Below are positions 15,133 through 22,085 of a DNA stretch of 36,891 nt, in pieces. The stretch lies in NCBI GenBank assembly GCA_030549905.1, contig JAUQQK010000016.1:1-36891 (forward strand), in the 5' to 3' direction. The stretch is from Aquificota bacterium. GTDB taxonomy: Bacteria > Aquificota > Aquificia > Aquificales > Aquificaceae. The notes under the pieces are model-generated. The model saw nothing but the letters and a program-made list of their open reading frames with translations. It had not been told where the DNA came from and made no database searches. A program made the translations under genes and the position numbers. Numbering within the stretch: position 1 is the stretch's first letter; every line of letters starts with the position of its first letter.

Positions 15133-16103
15133 TGCGGGAAAGGGTAAAAAGGTTTTTAAAGAATATGTTCTATCAGGATAGGGTTCCCTCTTCCATCATC
15201 TTCTTCGGCTTGGAAGGTATAGGGAAGAGGGAGCTAGCCTTTGAGTTTTCCAAAACCTTGCTGTGTCTTGAGCATACTTATCCTCCCTGCGGGCACTGTG
15301 TTTCATGCAGGCACATGGAGGAATTTGTTAAGGTGGAGGAAGAGGAGCTTTACTTTTACGGGGAGGACAAGAGGGGGAAAAAAGTATTTCTTTACTTGAG
15401 GGGCGGTCATCCGGACTTTGTTTATGTTAAGCCCGAAAAGGGTGAGATAAAGATTGACCAGATAAGAGGTGTGAAGGACTTTGTCTATCTCAGCCCGGCC
15501 CTTTCAAAGAGGAAGGTGGTCTTCATAGAGCCCGCTGAAGCTATGAACCCATACGCTCAAAACTCCATGCTGAAGGTTTTAGAAGAACCACCTCAGGATA
15601 CGCACTTTATAATGGTATCTAACAACCTTGAGAAGGTGCTACCCACCATAAGGTCAAGAAGTTTTCTTTTAGCAGTTCCTCCTCTGACAAAGGAAGAGCT
15701 GAAGTCCCTAACAGGCATAGAGGACCCCCTTTTGCTTGAACTGTCCGGCGGTAGTAAAAGCATGGCTCTTAAACTAAAAGAGGACAAGGAACTTATGCAA
15801 ACAGCAAGGTCCATACTTGAGGAGGATATGCTCACCCTTTACAAAAAGGCTCTTGAGGTAGAAAAGTGGAGCTTAGACAGGCAGGTACTTCTGCTTAAAG
15901 TACTTTATGCGGTTATACATAACAGGTATTTAGAGCTGAGGGAAGAAGGGCTTAAAGAAGTCCTTGACATGCTATCTGCGGGGATAGAATATTTAAACAA
16001 GGGCATAAGGCTTAGTTTGCTTTTATTCCAGCTTAAAGGAGGTATTAAAGATGTCTTACATAAAGGCACGCTTTCAGGATACCAACAAGGTTCTTCAGGT
16101 TGA
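15132..16103 (+). CDS. holB: DNA polymerase III delta' subunit (clamp loader)
   Basis: A 323-residue AAA+ clamp-loader protein. The N-terminal P-loop (FFGLEGIGKRELAFEF) is followed by the zinc-binding Cys cluster (CLEHTYPPCGHCVSC), then IRGVKDFVYLSPALSKRKVVFIEPAEAMNPYAQNSMLKVLEEPP, which holds the Walker B-like region and the sensor segment, and RSRSFLLAVPPL with the SRx arginine finger. It lacks the long C-terminal part of DnaX, so delta' is preferred over tau/gamma. The start overlaps the accC stop (TGATG). The 3' end overlaps ricT by 53 bases, with a strong Shine-Dalgarno for the latter inside this gene. Confidence 0.93.
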   Translation: MRERVKRFLKNMFYQDRVPSSIIFFGLEGIGKRELAFEFSKTLLCLEHTYPPCGHCVSCRHMEEFVKVEEEELYFYGEDKRGKKVFLYLRGGHPDFVYVKPEKGEIKIDQIRGVKDFVYLSPALSKRKVVFIEPAEAMNPYAQNSMLKVLEEPPQDTHFIMVSNNLEKVLPTIRSRSFLLAVPPLTKEELKSLTGIEDPLLLELSGGSKSMALKLKEDKELMQTARSILEEDMLTLYKKALEVEKWSLDRQVLLLKVLYAVIHNRYLELREEGLKEVLDMLSAGIEYLNKGIRLSLLLFQLKGGIKDVLHKGTLSGYQQGSSG

Positions 16104-16917
16104 TGGTGTGTGGGAGGAGGTGTCAAGGGGGGATTTGGTGGTAGTGCGGTCGGAGAAGGGGGAGGAGGTGGTGAAGGTACTTGGCGCTTCCAAGGAACCT
16201 TCCAGCCTCCATGCCACCTTTTTGAGAAGGGCAAAGAAAGAGGATATAAGGCTTATGGAGGAAAATGAGGAGAGAGCTAAGGAGGCGATGGAGCTGTGTA
16301 AGAGGAAAATATTAGAACACGGGCTTGACATGAAGCTCATAAAGACTTATATACCCCTTGACAGGAGCAGGGTTTTTTTCTACTACACGGCGGAGCATAG
16401 GGTGGATTTCAGGAACCTGGTAAGGGACCTTGCAAAGGCTTTGAAAAAACGTATAGAGATGAGGCAGGTGGGTGTAAGGGATGCGGTGCAGATGATGGGG
16501 TGGATTGGTGCCTGCGGAGAAATGCCCTGTTGCATAAGGTTTCAGGAGGAGTTTCAGTCCGTATCCCTGAGAGATATAGAGGAGCAGAATTTACCTTTGT
16601 CTCCTCAGAAGTTTACAGGTCCCTGCGGAAGGCTCATGTGCTGTCTTGTCTTTGAAAGGGACAATTACCTTGTCAAGTCCCTGCTTCCAGAGGCTGGTGG
16701 GGAGCTTTGCCTTGACGGTAAAGCGTATAAACTCCTTCATGCGGACCCTCTAAGGTGGAAGGCGGAGCTTTTTGATGGCGAGGTAAAAAGAGAAGTAAGC
16801 CTTGATGAACTGCTTCCCGCAGGTTATGAGAGGGCTTTAGAGCATTGTAAGAAATGTGGTGGTTGTTGCAGGAAGGCTGTCTTTGAAAATGAAGCTTTTG
16901 CAGGAACTTACGAGTAG
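16051..16917 (+). CDS. RicT/YaaT-family (PSP1) protein with an added C-terminal Cys cluster
   Basis: A 288-residue PSP1 C-terminal-domain protein. In Bacillus, RicT (YaaT) forms an Fe-S-containing complex with RicA and RicF that affects RNase Y and mRNA maturation. Diagnostic parts are DRSRVFFYYTAEHRVDFRNLVRDLA, GVRDAVQMMGWIGACGEMPCCIRF and GPCGRLMCCLVFE, giving the conserved paired cysteines. After the usual domain, the last ~25 residues carry a further cluster CKKCGGCC that I do not recall from typical members. AAAGGAGG precedes the ATG at 16051. The gene sits in a holB-ricT neighbourhood, which is conserved in many bacteria (holB-yaaT in Bacillus). Confidence 0.9.
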   Translation: MSYIKARFQDTNKVLQVDGVWEEVSRGDLVVVRSEKGEEVVKVLGASKEPSSLHATFLRRAKKEDIRLMEENEERAKEAMELCKRKILEHGLDMKLIKTYIPLDRSRVFFYYTAEHRVDFRNLVRDLAKALKKRIEMRQVGVRDAVQMMGWIGACGEMPCCIRFQEEFQSVSLRDIEEQNLPLSPQKFTGPCGRLMCCLVFERDNYLVKSLLPEAGGELCLDGKAYKLLHADPLRWKAELFDGEVKREVSLDELLPAGYERALEHCKKCGGCCRKAVFENEAFAGTYE

Positions 16918-17698
16918 TTTAAACAGGCTGTTCCTTTTTGAATTAGAGGACGGCAACAGGGTGGAGTCTGTCTTTTACAGGGGCGATACCCTGTGCCTTT
17001 CTACACAGGTGGGCTGTGCGGTGGGCTGTCCCTTTTGCCTTTCAGGTAGTCAGGGGCTATACAGAAACTTGAAGGTGGAAGAGATAATAGGCCAGTATTT
17101 AATTTTAAAGGACAGGCTTGCGATAAAAAGAGTAGCCTTTGCGGGTGTGGGTGAGCCTTTGATGAACTGGAGGGCTGTAGAAGAAGCCTTCTGGTGGTTC
17201 AAGGGAAAGGGCATAAGGGTATCCTTCTACACGGTGGGAAGTCCTGCCTCTAAGCTGAGGGAGCTCTTGAAACTTCCTCATTCAGGCGTCAGCATATCCC
17301 TTCATGGGGTTGAGGAAGGTTTAAGAAGGCTTTTGGTGCCGCATGGTGGAAGCCTGAAGGAACTGCTGAGCGTGTTAAGGGAAGAGCTTCCCAAGCTATC
17401 TCTAAGAAAGAGGAAAAAGGTTAGCTTGGCATACCTGCTTTTGAAGGGTATAAACGACTCAGAAGAAGCTCTAAGAAGGCTTGCTTTGCTTGCAAGAGAA
17501 CTTGGCGTTGGTGTGGTCCTGCTCAGATATAATCACACGGTGGAGGCTTTTGGGGATGTGGGCGACAGAGAATACGAGAGAGCCTTTCTTTTACTCAGAA
17601 GCTATGGTGTTAGAACCACGCTTTCTACACGCTTTAGGAGGGACAGTCTGGGAGGGTGCGGAAGGCTTTTAGCCAACAGAAGCCTTACAGGGTGTTGA
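16889..17698 (+). CDS. Short RlmN/Cfr-like radical SAM protein
   Basis: A 269-residue radical SAM enzyme resembling the RlmN rRNA adenine-C2 methyltransferase. It has CAVGCPFC (CxxxCxxC cluster), STQVGC before it, FAGVGEPLMNW, VSISLHGV, YLLLKGINDS, and a second conserved Cys in GGCGRLL matching the methyl-carrying Cys near the RlmN C terminus. It lacks the ~80-90-residue N-terminal accessory domain of RlmN (usual length ~350): the protein begins right before the core strand (FLFELEDGNRVESVFYR). A longer GTG start at 16856 adds 11 residues, but ATG 16889 with GGAAGG upstream is preferred. It overlaps ricT by 29 bases. Confidence 0.85.
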   Translation: MKLLQELTSSLNRLFLFELEDGNRVESVFYRGDTLCLSTQVGCAVGCPFCLSGSQGLYRNLKVEEIIGQYLILKDRLAIKRVAFAGVGEPLMNWRAVEEAFWWFKGKGIRVSFYTVGSPASKLRELLKLPHSGVSISLHGVEEGLRRLLVPHGGSLKELLSVLREELPKLSLRKRKKVSLAYLLLKGINDSEEALRRLALLARELGVGVVLLRYNHTVEAFGDVGDREYERAFLLLRSYGVRTTLSTRFRRDSLGGCGRLLANRSLTGC

Positions 17699-18110
17699 GT
17701 ATATCCCTTATGACCTCCTCATGGTAATCTTCACCTTCACTTCCCATTTCCACATGCACGCAAGAAAGGGGCATCACCTGAACCTTCGCCACACCTTTTC
17801 TTAACATACCCAGCTTTTCTGCGGCTGACCTAGACAGGTCAATTATCCTTTTTCTTTTAGAAGGTCCTCTATCGTTTACGAAAACCACAACTTCTTTACC
17901 GTTTTCAAGGTTCTTCACAAGCAGGTATGTGCCTATGGGAAAGTCTCTTGACGCCGCCGTGTATTTGTGCTTATTAAAGGCTTCACCGGAGGCGGTTTTT
18001 CTTCCATGAAACCTTTTACCATACCAGCTTGCGTAGCCCTCCTGCACCATGCACTCCTGCCCCGCGGATAAGGAAAAGAGCATTATAAGAAGTATGAGGA
18101 TTCTTTTCAT
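17685..18110 (-). CDS. rlpA: RlpA-like double-psi beta-barrel lipoprotein/septal protein
   Basis: A 141-residue exported protein: signal peptide MKRILILLIMLFSLSAGQ, then a double-psi beta-barrel domain with the RlpA signature EGYASWYGKRFHGRKTASGEAFNK, TAASRDFPIGTYLLVKN, and VNDRGPSKRKRIIDLSRSAAEKLGM. The catalytic-type His (FHGR) and Asp (NDRGP) are present. RlpA in Pseudomonas is a lytic transglycosylase acting on naked glycan strands at the septum. No SPOR domain follows, so this is the short form. The start at 18110 was chosen over 18149 because GGAGGT precedes it and it begins the signal peptide. The 3' end overlaps the radical SAM gene by 14 bases. Confidence 0.9.
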   Translation of the reverse strand: MKRILILLIMLFSLSAGQECMVQEGYASWYGKRFHGRKTASGEAFNKHKYTAASRDFPIGTYLLVKNLENGKEVVVFVNDRGPSKRKRIIDLSRSAAEKLGMLRKGVAKVQVMPLSCVHVEMGSEGEDYHEEVIRDILNTL

Positions 18111-18186
18111 GTTAAGGACCTCCGCGTGGTTTGCCTGTAATGATATCATATTTCATAAAAAATTTTCAACCCCCTACCCTTTGGTG

Positions 18187-18192
18187 TAAAAT
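18187..18192 (+). promoter_or_regulatory. -10 hexamer giving a probable leaderless acylphosphatase mRNA
   Basis: TAAAAT followed by exactly seven bases and then ATG at 18200; no Shine-Dalgarno sequence in between. This spacing supports 18200 as the true start. Confidence 0.6.
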
Positions 18193-18199
18193 TCTACCT

Positions 18200-18472
18200 A
18201 TGATAGCCCTGAGGGTTTTCGTGGACGGCATAGTGCAGGGAGTGGGCTACAGGGCTTTTACCAAAAGGCTTGCGCAGAGTTATGGTCTTAGCGGATGGGT
18301 CAGGAACCTGCCCGACGGTAGGGTAGAGGTATTCGTGCAGGGCGATAGAGACCTGGTTTTTGACTTTTTGAAGGAGCTCTGGAAGGGTCCGCCTGCTGGC
18401 AGGGTTGACCGCATGGAGGTCCTTAAGGAGGTGGTAAGAGATGAAGAAAGGGATTTTGTTATTAAGTATTAG
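18200..18472 (+). CDS. acyP: Acylphosphatase
   Basis: A 90-residue enzyme hydrolysing acyl phosphates. The family signature is complete: RVFVDGIVQGVGYRAFTKRLA with the phosphate-loop Arg in GVGYRAF, then LSGWVRNLPDGRVEVFVQG with the catalytic Asn in VRNLPDG. The upstream in-frame extension to 18131 adds 23 residues unlike the family and is rejected; the ATG at 18200 has a -10 box seven bases upstream. The end overlaps the LysM gene by 32 bases, so the pair is probably co-transcribed. Confidence 0.96.
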   Translation: MIALRVFVDGIVQGVGYRAFTKRLAQSYGLSGWVRNLPDGRVEVFVQGDRDLVFDFLKELWKGPPAGRVDRMEVLKEVVRDEERDFVIKY

Positions 18473-19823
18473 TCTTTCCTTTGCCTTCTCGCTTGAGTGT
18501 AAGTATTACACGGTGCAAAAGGGAGACACTTTAGAGAAGGTGGCAAAAAAAGAGGGTGTGAGTCTTGAAAAGCTAAAGGAGGCTAACAAGGGACTAAAGG
18601 AAAAAACTCTGCAGGTGGGTCAGAAGATATGCATTCCTGTCAAGAAGGTAAAATCCAAAGAGGTCCCCTATGCGGTGTATAAGGTGAGGAAGGGGGATAC
18701 ACTTGAGAGCGTAGCCAGCCAGTTTGGTGTTAGTCCAAAGGTTCTTAAGGAGTTTAACAATCTAAAGAGCGATAAGCTTGTAGAGGGTCAGGAGCTCAAG
18801 ATACCTCCAAAAAACCTGAAAACCGCAGGGCAGGAAGGGGGTCAGGGGGAGAAGGTGAGTTATGAGCTTTACACCGTTAAAAAGGGAGGCAGGCTTGAGC
18901 ATGTTTCAAAGGCTACTGGCATCCCATTAAAGGAGCTTGAAAGGTTGAACCCAGAGCTAAAGGGCAAGTGGCTTCCATCAGGCACGCAGGTTAAAGTACC
19001 AAAAAGCAGGAAAGAAAAGATAGAGAAGGACTATGAAACCTTTGTGGTCAAAAAAGGAGGAAGGCTTGAGCATGTTTCAAAGGCTACCGGCGTACCTTTA
19101 AAGGAGCTGGAGGCACTAAACCCGGAGCTAAAGGGTAAATGGCTGAAGGCTGGCACAGAGGTAAAGGTACCAAAAAGGGAAGTGGAAAAGACCGCAAAGA
19201 AGGAGGAAAAAGATTACACCTTTTACAAGGTTAAAAAGTCTGGAACCACCCTGAGGCATGTTTCAAAGGCTACCGGCATCCCATTAAAGGAGCTTGAAAG
19301 GCTGAACCCGGAGCTAAAAAACAAAAGGCTTCAGGCTGGAACAAGGGTAAGGATACCCATCAGGGAAGAAAAGCCTGAAACACAGACTGCTAACAAAGAA
19401 CAAGAGAGAAAAGTGGTTAAGGAGCTGGAAAGGGACACAGGTAGAGAAGCTTCCAAGCTGAACCTTAGTGGAAGCCTGCCACCACCTGTTGAGGGTAAAT
19501 TAGTTAAGGTATCAAAAGGTGTTGAAATATCAGCTCCCTGTTCAAGCCCAGTAAAGGCGGTAGAGGACGGAAGGGTTATCTACAGTGGAGGAGACCTGCA
19601 GGCTTACGGCAATATGGTGATAATAGAACACGAAGGCTTTATATCCCTTTATGCCTACAATCAGGAAAACTTAGTAAAGAGGGGTGAGAGGGTTAGCAAA
19701 GGTCAGGTTATAGCAAAGGTAGGCAAGAAGAATAACTCAGAAGAATGTGCCCTCAGGTTTGAGCTGAGAAACAAAGAAGGTGTGCCCCTTGACCCAACCG
19801 AATACATCAAAGACCTTCAGTGA
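18441..19823 (+). CDS. Exported LysM-repeat protein with degenerate LytM/M23 domain (NlpD/EnvC-like)
   Basis: A 460-residue periplasmic or envelope protein: signal peptide MKKGILLLSISLSFAFS, five LysM-like repeats (about residues 22-66, 77-122, 142-187, 199-243 and 261-306), a charged linker, and a LytM/M23-type domain (~350-460). Repeats 1 and 2 are classical (VQKGDTL, VRKGDTL); repeats 3-5 have lost the GDT core (VKKGGRLEHVS) and are nearly identical to one another. The M23 zinc ligands are missing: the HxH strand reads LRFELR and the T-x-Y-x-H strand reads SLYAYNQ, so it is probably an amidase activator rather than a peptidase. The SD GGAGG lies in acyP. It overlaps the convergent upp by 17 bases. 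Confidence 0.88.
   Translation: MKKGILLLSISLSFAFSLECKYYTVQKGDTLEKVAKKEGVSLEKLKEANKGLKEKTLQVGQKICIPVKKVKSKEVPYAVYKVRKGDTLESVASQFGVSPKVLKEFNNLKSDKLVEGQELKIPPKNLKTAGQEGGQGEKVSYELYTVKKGGRLEHVSKATGIPLKELERLNPELKGKWLPSGTQVKVPKSRKEKIEKDYETFVVKKGGRLEHVSKATGVPLKELEALNPELKGKWLKAGTEVKVPKREVEKTAKKEEKDYTFYKVKKSGTTLRHVSKATGIPLKELERLNPELKNKRLQAGTRVRIPIREEKPETQTANKEQERKVVKELERDTGREASKLNLSGSLPPPVEGKLVKVSKGVEISAPCSSPVKAVEDGRVIYSGGDLQAYGNMVIIEHEGFISLYAYNQENLVKRGERVSKGQVIAKVGKKNNSEECALRFELRNKEGVPLDPTEYIKDLQ
18880..19330 (+). repeat. Three near-identical intragenic LysM repeat units
   Basis: Units at about 18880-18975, 19051-19150 and 19231-19330 share the core GCATGTTTCAAAGGCTAC exactly. Units 1 and 3 remain almost identical for about 60 bases through the segment encoding PLKELERLNPEL, although unit 2 lies between them. 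Spacing is roughly 170-190 bases. Confidence 0.9.
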
Positions 19824-20433
19824 AAAGCCTGTCGCCCATGTCGCCAACGCCAGGCACTATGTATCCCCTTTCATTCAATCCACGGTCTATGCTTACCGTG
19901 TATAATTCAAGCTCCCCGTGGTCTCTCAGCACCCTTTCTATGCCCTCTGGAGAGGCAACGATGTGTAGAGAAATTAATCTCTCAGGCTCTTCCCTTTTTA
20001 GCTCTTCAAGAGCAAGGCTTAATGTTCCTCCTGTGGCAAGCATGGGGTCAAGCACAAGCACCCACTTTCCTCTCAGGCTTGGCAGTCTTTTGTAGTAAAG
20101 GAAGGGTCGTAGAGTTTCCTCATCCCTCCTTATGGCTAAAAAGCCCGAGTGAGCCATGGGAACTGACTTTAGGGCACCCCTGAGCATGGCAAGACCAGCC
20201 CTTAAAAGGCATACAAAAACAATTCTTTCTTCCTCTATGGCTTCAAACTCACCTTCCTCAAGAGGTGTTTCAACCCTTACCCTCCTGACGGGAAAGTCCT
20301 TCAAAACATAGGGCATACACATGAGGGTTATATTCTCCACATACTCTCTTAGCCTGTCCGCCTTCGTGTTTTTATCCCTTATCTTTGTTAGGGTATGCCT
20401 TATGAGTGGGTCATCAAGCACTCTAACCTTCAT
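19807..20433 (-). CDS. upp: Uracil phosphoribosyltransferase
   Basis: Salvages uracil to UMP with PRPP. The 208-residue protein (from M at 20433; 213 aa from 20448) begins KVRVLDDPLIRHTLTKIRDKNT, a clear family start, and carries the PRPP loop DPMLATGGTLSLALEEL and the C-terminal uracil-binding GYIVPGVGDMGDRLF. The start at 20433 is preferred because it aligns with family N termini. It is the last gene of the dapA-DUF4149-rusA-upp operon and overlaps the rusA stop (20423). The 3' end overlaps the convergent LysM gene by 17 bases. Confidence 0.96.
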   Translation of the reverse strand: MKVRVLDDPLIRHTLTKIRDKNTKADRLREYVENITLMCMPYVLKDFPVRRVRVETPLEEGEFEAIEEERIVFVCLLRAGLAMLRGALKSVPMAHSGFLAIRRDEETLRPFLYYKRLPSLRGKWVLVLDPMLATGGTLSLALEELKREEPERLISLHIVASPEGIERVLRDHGELELYTVSIDRGLNERGYIVPGVGDMGDRLFTEGL

Positions 20434-20809
20434 CTTTGAACTCCCCAATCCTTATCAGGGTTCCTTGCTGGTTCTTTATAACCCTCTTTACCGTCCTTAT
20501 TTCATAAATCTGGCTGTCGTTTCTTATAACCCCACCCTTTTCCAACACATCCCACAGGCTTTTCAGCATGTTGTCTATATCCCGCCTTCTGTGGTTTGGA
20601 AGTATTAGCTCCACATAGAGAGACAGCTTGCCCTCAAGAGGCTCTTTATCATACTGCTCCCTTATCTCCCACAGGGCTCTTACCTCCCAGTTTTTAACCC
20701 TTGGTGGTTTGAAAACCCTTCCTCCCCGCTTTCTTATATATCTGTTGCTCTTAGGGACAGGTAGCATGGAAAGCCTTATCTCCACTACCTTCTTATCAAC
20801 ACCACACAT
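20423..20809 (-). CDS. rusA: RusA-family Holliday junction resolvase
   Basis: A structure-selective endonuclease that resolves four-way DNA junctions. The catalytic region RRRDIDNMLKSLWDVLEKGG followed by VIRNDSQIYEI supplies the three conserved Asp residues of RusA (two in DIDN, one in NDSQI), and the N-terminal LSMLPVPKSNRYI matches the fold's first strand. RusA is mostly a phage protein, but the Aquifex aeolicus chromosomal homologue is known to be active, which supports the Aquificales assignment. Start choice is uncertain: ATG 20809 (shown), an upstream ATG at 20866, or GTG overlapping the previous stop at ~20785, with AGAAGG close by. It is mid-operon. Confidence 0.87.
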   Translation of the reverse strand: MCGVDKKVVEIRLSMLPVPKSNRYIRKRGGRVFKPPRVKNWEVRALWEIREQYDKEPLEGKLSLYVELILPNHRRRDIDNMLKSLWDVLEKGGVIRNDSQIYEIRTVKRVIKNQQGTLIRIGEFKDEG

Positions 20810-21177
20810 ATTATCAGGGTTATAAGCAGGCTTGTTAGGTTGGTAGCCATAGAAACTCCATGCCACTTCATAAAAGCCTGATAATCAACTGCTTTAAGTG
20901 CATGGGCTGTTGGCAGGATATAAAGGAGGTGAAGGGCATGCATGACTGAGTTTATAAGGGCAAGAAAGGCTATAGCTTTGCCAAGTCTTAAGCCAAGCAC
21001 AAGCGTAAGGAGGGACGCCGCAAGACCTATGCCAAAGTATATGGGGAAAACCCTTTCAACTACACTGCCCGCCTGCTCCTTTGCCAGAAGTTTAAAGAGG
21101 GTGGGAGCCACATAAAAGCTGAAGAAGACACCAAGACCAAAATAGGCTGAGTTTATAAAGAGCAGGAACTTATCCAT
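20785..21177 (-). CDS. DUF4149-family membrane protein
   Basis: A 130-residue protein with four hydrophobic helices and the family layout: N-terminal FGLGVFFSFYVAPTLFKLL, helix FGIGLAASLLTLVLGL, and a late F-x-x-WHGVSMATNLTSL motif corresponding to the conserved LHG-S...N of DUF4149/TMEM205-like proteins. Function unknown. The start overlaps the dapA stop by eight bases and the end overlaps rusA, so it is firmly part of the dapA operon. It is a better family match than the protein at 1279-1680. Confidence 0.78.
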   Translation of the reverse strand: MDKFLLFINSAYFGLGVFFSFYVAPTLFKLLAKEQAGSVVERVFPIYFGIGLAASLLTLVLGLRLGKAIAFLALINSVMHALHLLYILPTAHALKAVDYQAFMKWHGVSMATNLTSLLITLIICVVLIRR

Positions 21178-22063
21178 CGCCCCTTACCACTGGCAGGTTA
21201 TAGGCTTTCAGGGTCTGTATTAGCTTCCTTTCATTCTCTGGCTTCATGGGGCAGAGGGGAAGCCTAAACTCCTTTTCACACATGCCAAGAGCCCAGCAGG
21301 CGGTCTTTACGGGTATGGGGTTTGTCTCTATAAAAAGAACCTTGAAAAGCTCAAAAAGGTGGTAATGCATGGCTCTTGCCTTCTGAAAGTCGCCCCTGAG
21401 GGCATAATCCACCATAGCCTTTACTTCTCTTGGCATTATGTTGTTTGCCACAGATATAACACCCCTTGCACCAAGAGCCATCATGGGAAGCGTCAGCGAA
21501 TCATCGCCAGAGAGTATGGTGAAATTGTCGCCCAGAAGCCTTTTAAGCTCTGATATCCTGTCCATGTTCGGCGTTGATTCCTTTGAGCCTATGATGTTGG
21601 GACAGTCTTTTACAAGCCTGTATATGGTTTCTGGAGCTATCTCCACGCCAGTCCTTGAGGGTATGTTGTAGAGTATTATGGGAATATCCACCTCATCAGC
21701 CACCGCCTTGAAGTGCTGGTATAAGCCTTCCTGCGTGGGCTTGTTGTAATAAGGCACCACAAGAAGGCAGGCATCTGCACCCACTGCCTTTGCATGAGAG
21801 GTTAGCTCAATAGCTTCGTGCGTGGCGTTGGCACCGGTGCCCGCGATAACCTTTATCCTGCCCCGGGCATACTTTACCGCTTCTTCTATTACCCTTTCAT
21901 GCTCTTCAAAGGTGAGGGTAGGTGATTCTCCTGTGGTTCCGCATACAAGCACTGCATCCGTGTGGTTGTTTATATGGAAATCTATCAGGTTTTTAAGAGC
22001 CTGCCAGTCTACTTCTCCATCCTTAAAGGGTGTTATGAGGGCTACGATAGAACCTTCAAACAT
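21170..22063 (-). CDS. dapA: 4-hydroxy-tetrahydrodipicolinate synthase
   Basis: Condenses pyruvate with aspartate semialdehyde in lysine and diaminopimelate synthesis. The 297-residue protein (from M at 22063) starts MFEGSIVALITPFKDGEVDW as in the family. It has CGTTGESPTL, the Tyr of LYNIPSRTG, Schiff-base Lys in IIGSKEST, and GDDSLTLPMMALGARGVISV. The frame also runs to ATG 22084, but the shorter start matches E. coli DapA and lies exactly seven bases after a minus-strand TATAAT, giving a leaderless mRNA. First gene of the operon with DUF4149, rusA and upp. Confidence 0.97.
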   Translation of the reverse strand: MFEGSIVALITPFKDGEVDWQALKNLIDFHINNHTDAVLVCGTTGESPTLTFEEHERVIEEAVKYARGRIKVIAGTGANATHEAIELTSHAKAVGADACLLVVPYYNKPTQEGLYQHFKAVADEVDIPIILYNIPSRTGVEIAPETIYRLVKDCPNIIGSKESTPNMDRISELKRLLGDNFTILSGDDSLTLPMMALGARGVISVANNIMPREVKAMVDYALRGDFQKARAMHYHLFELFKVLFIETNPIPVKTACWALGMCEKEFRLPLCPMKPENERKLIQTLKAYNLPVVRGDG

Positions 22064-22070
22064 GTAAAAG

Positions 22071-22078
22071 ATTATAAT
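22071..22078. promoter_or_regulatory. Overlapping divergent -10 boxes for dapA and the glycerophosphodiesterase gene
   Basis: The eight bases ATTATAAT contain TATAAT on the plus strand (22073-22078) and TATAAT on the minus strand (22071-22076). Each is followed by exactly seven bases and then an ATG (22086 plus; 22063 minus). Only 22 bases separate the two start codons, so both -35 regions must lie within the opposing coding sequence. Confidence 0.7.
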
Positions 22079-22085
22079 TGACATT

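Noticed and set aside
15905-16234. Minus-strand Pro-rich frame over the holB/ricT junction
   Set aside because: The low-complexity proline run is the complement of GGN codons in ricT; no start signals.
18111-18149. Extended RlpA N terminus from 18149
   Set aside because: The signal peptide begins at 18110, which is preceded by GGAGGT.
18131-18199. Extended acylphosphatase N terminus
   Set aside because: The added residues do not match the family, and ATG 18200 is placed seven bases after a -10 box.
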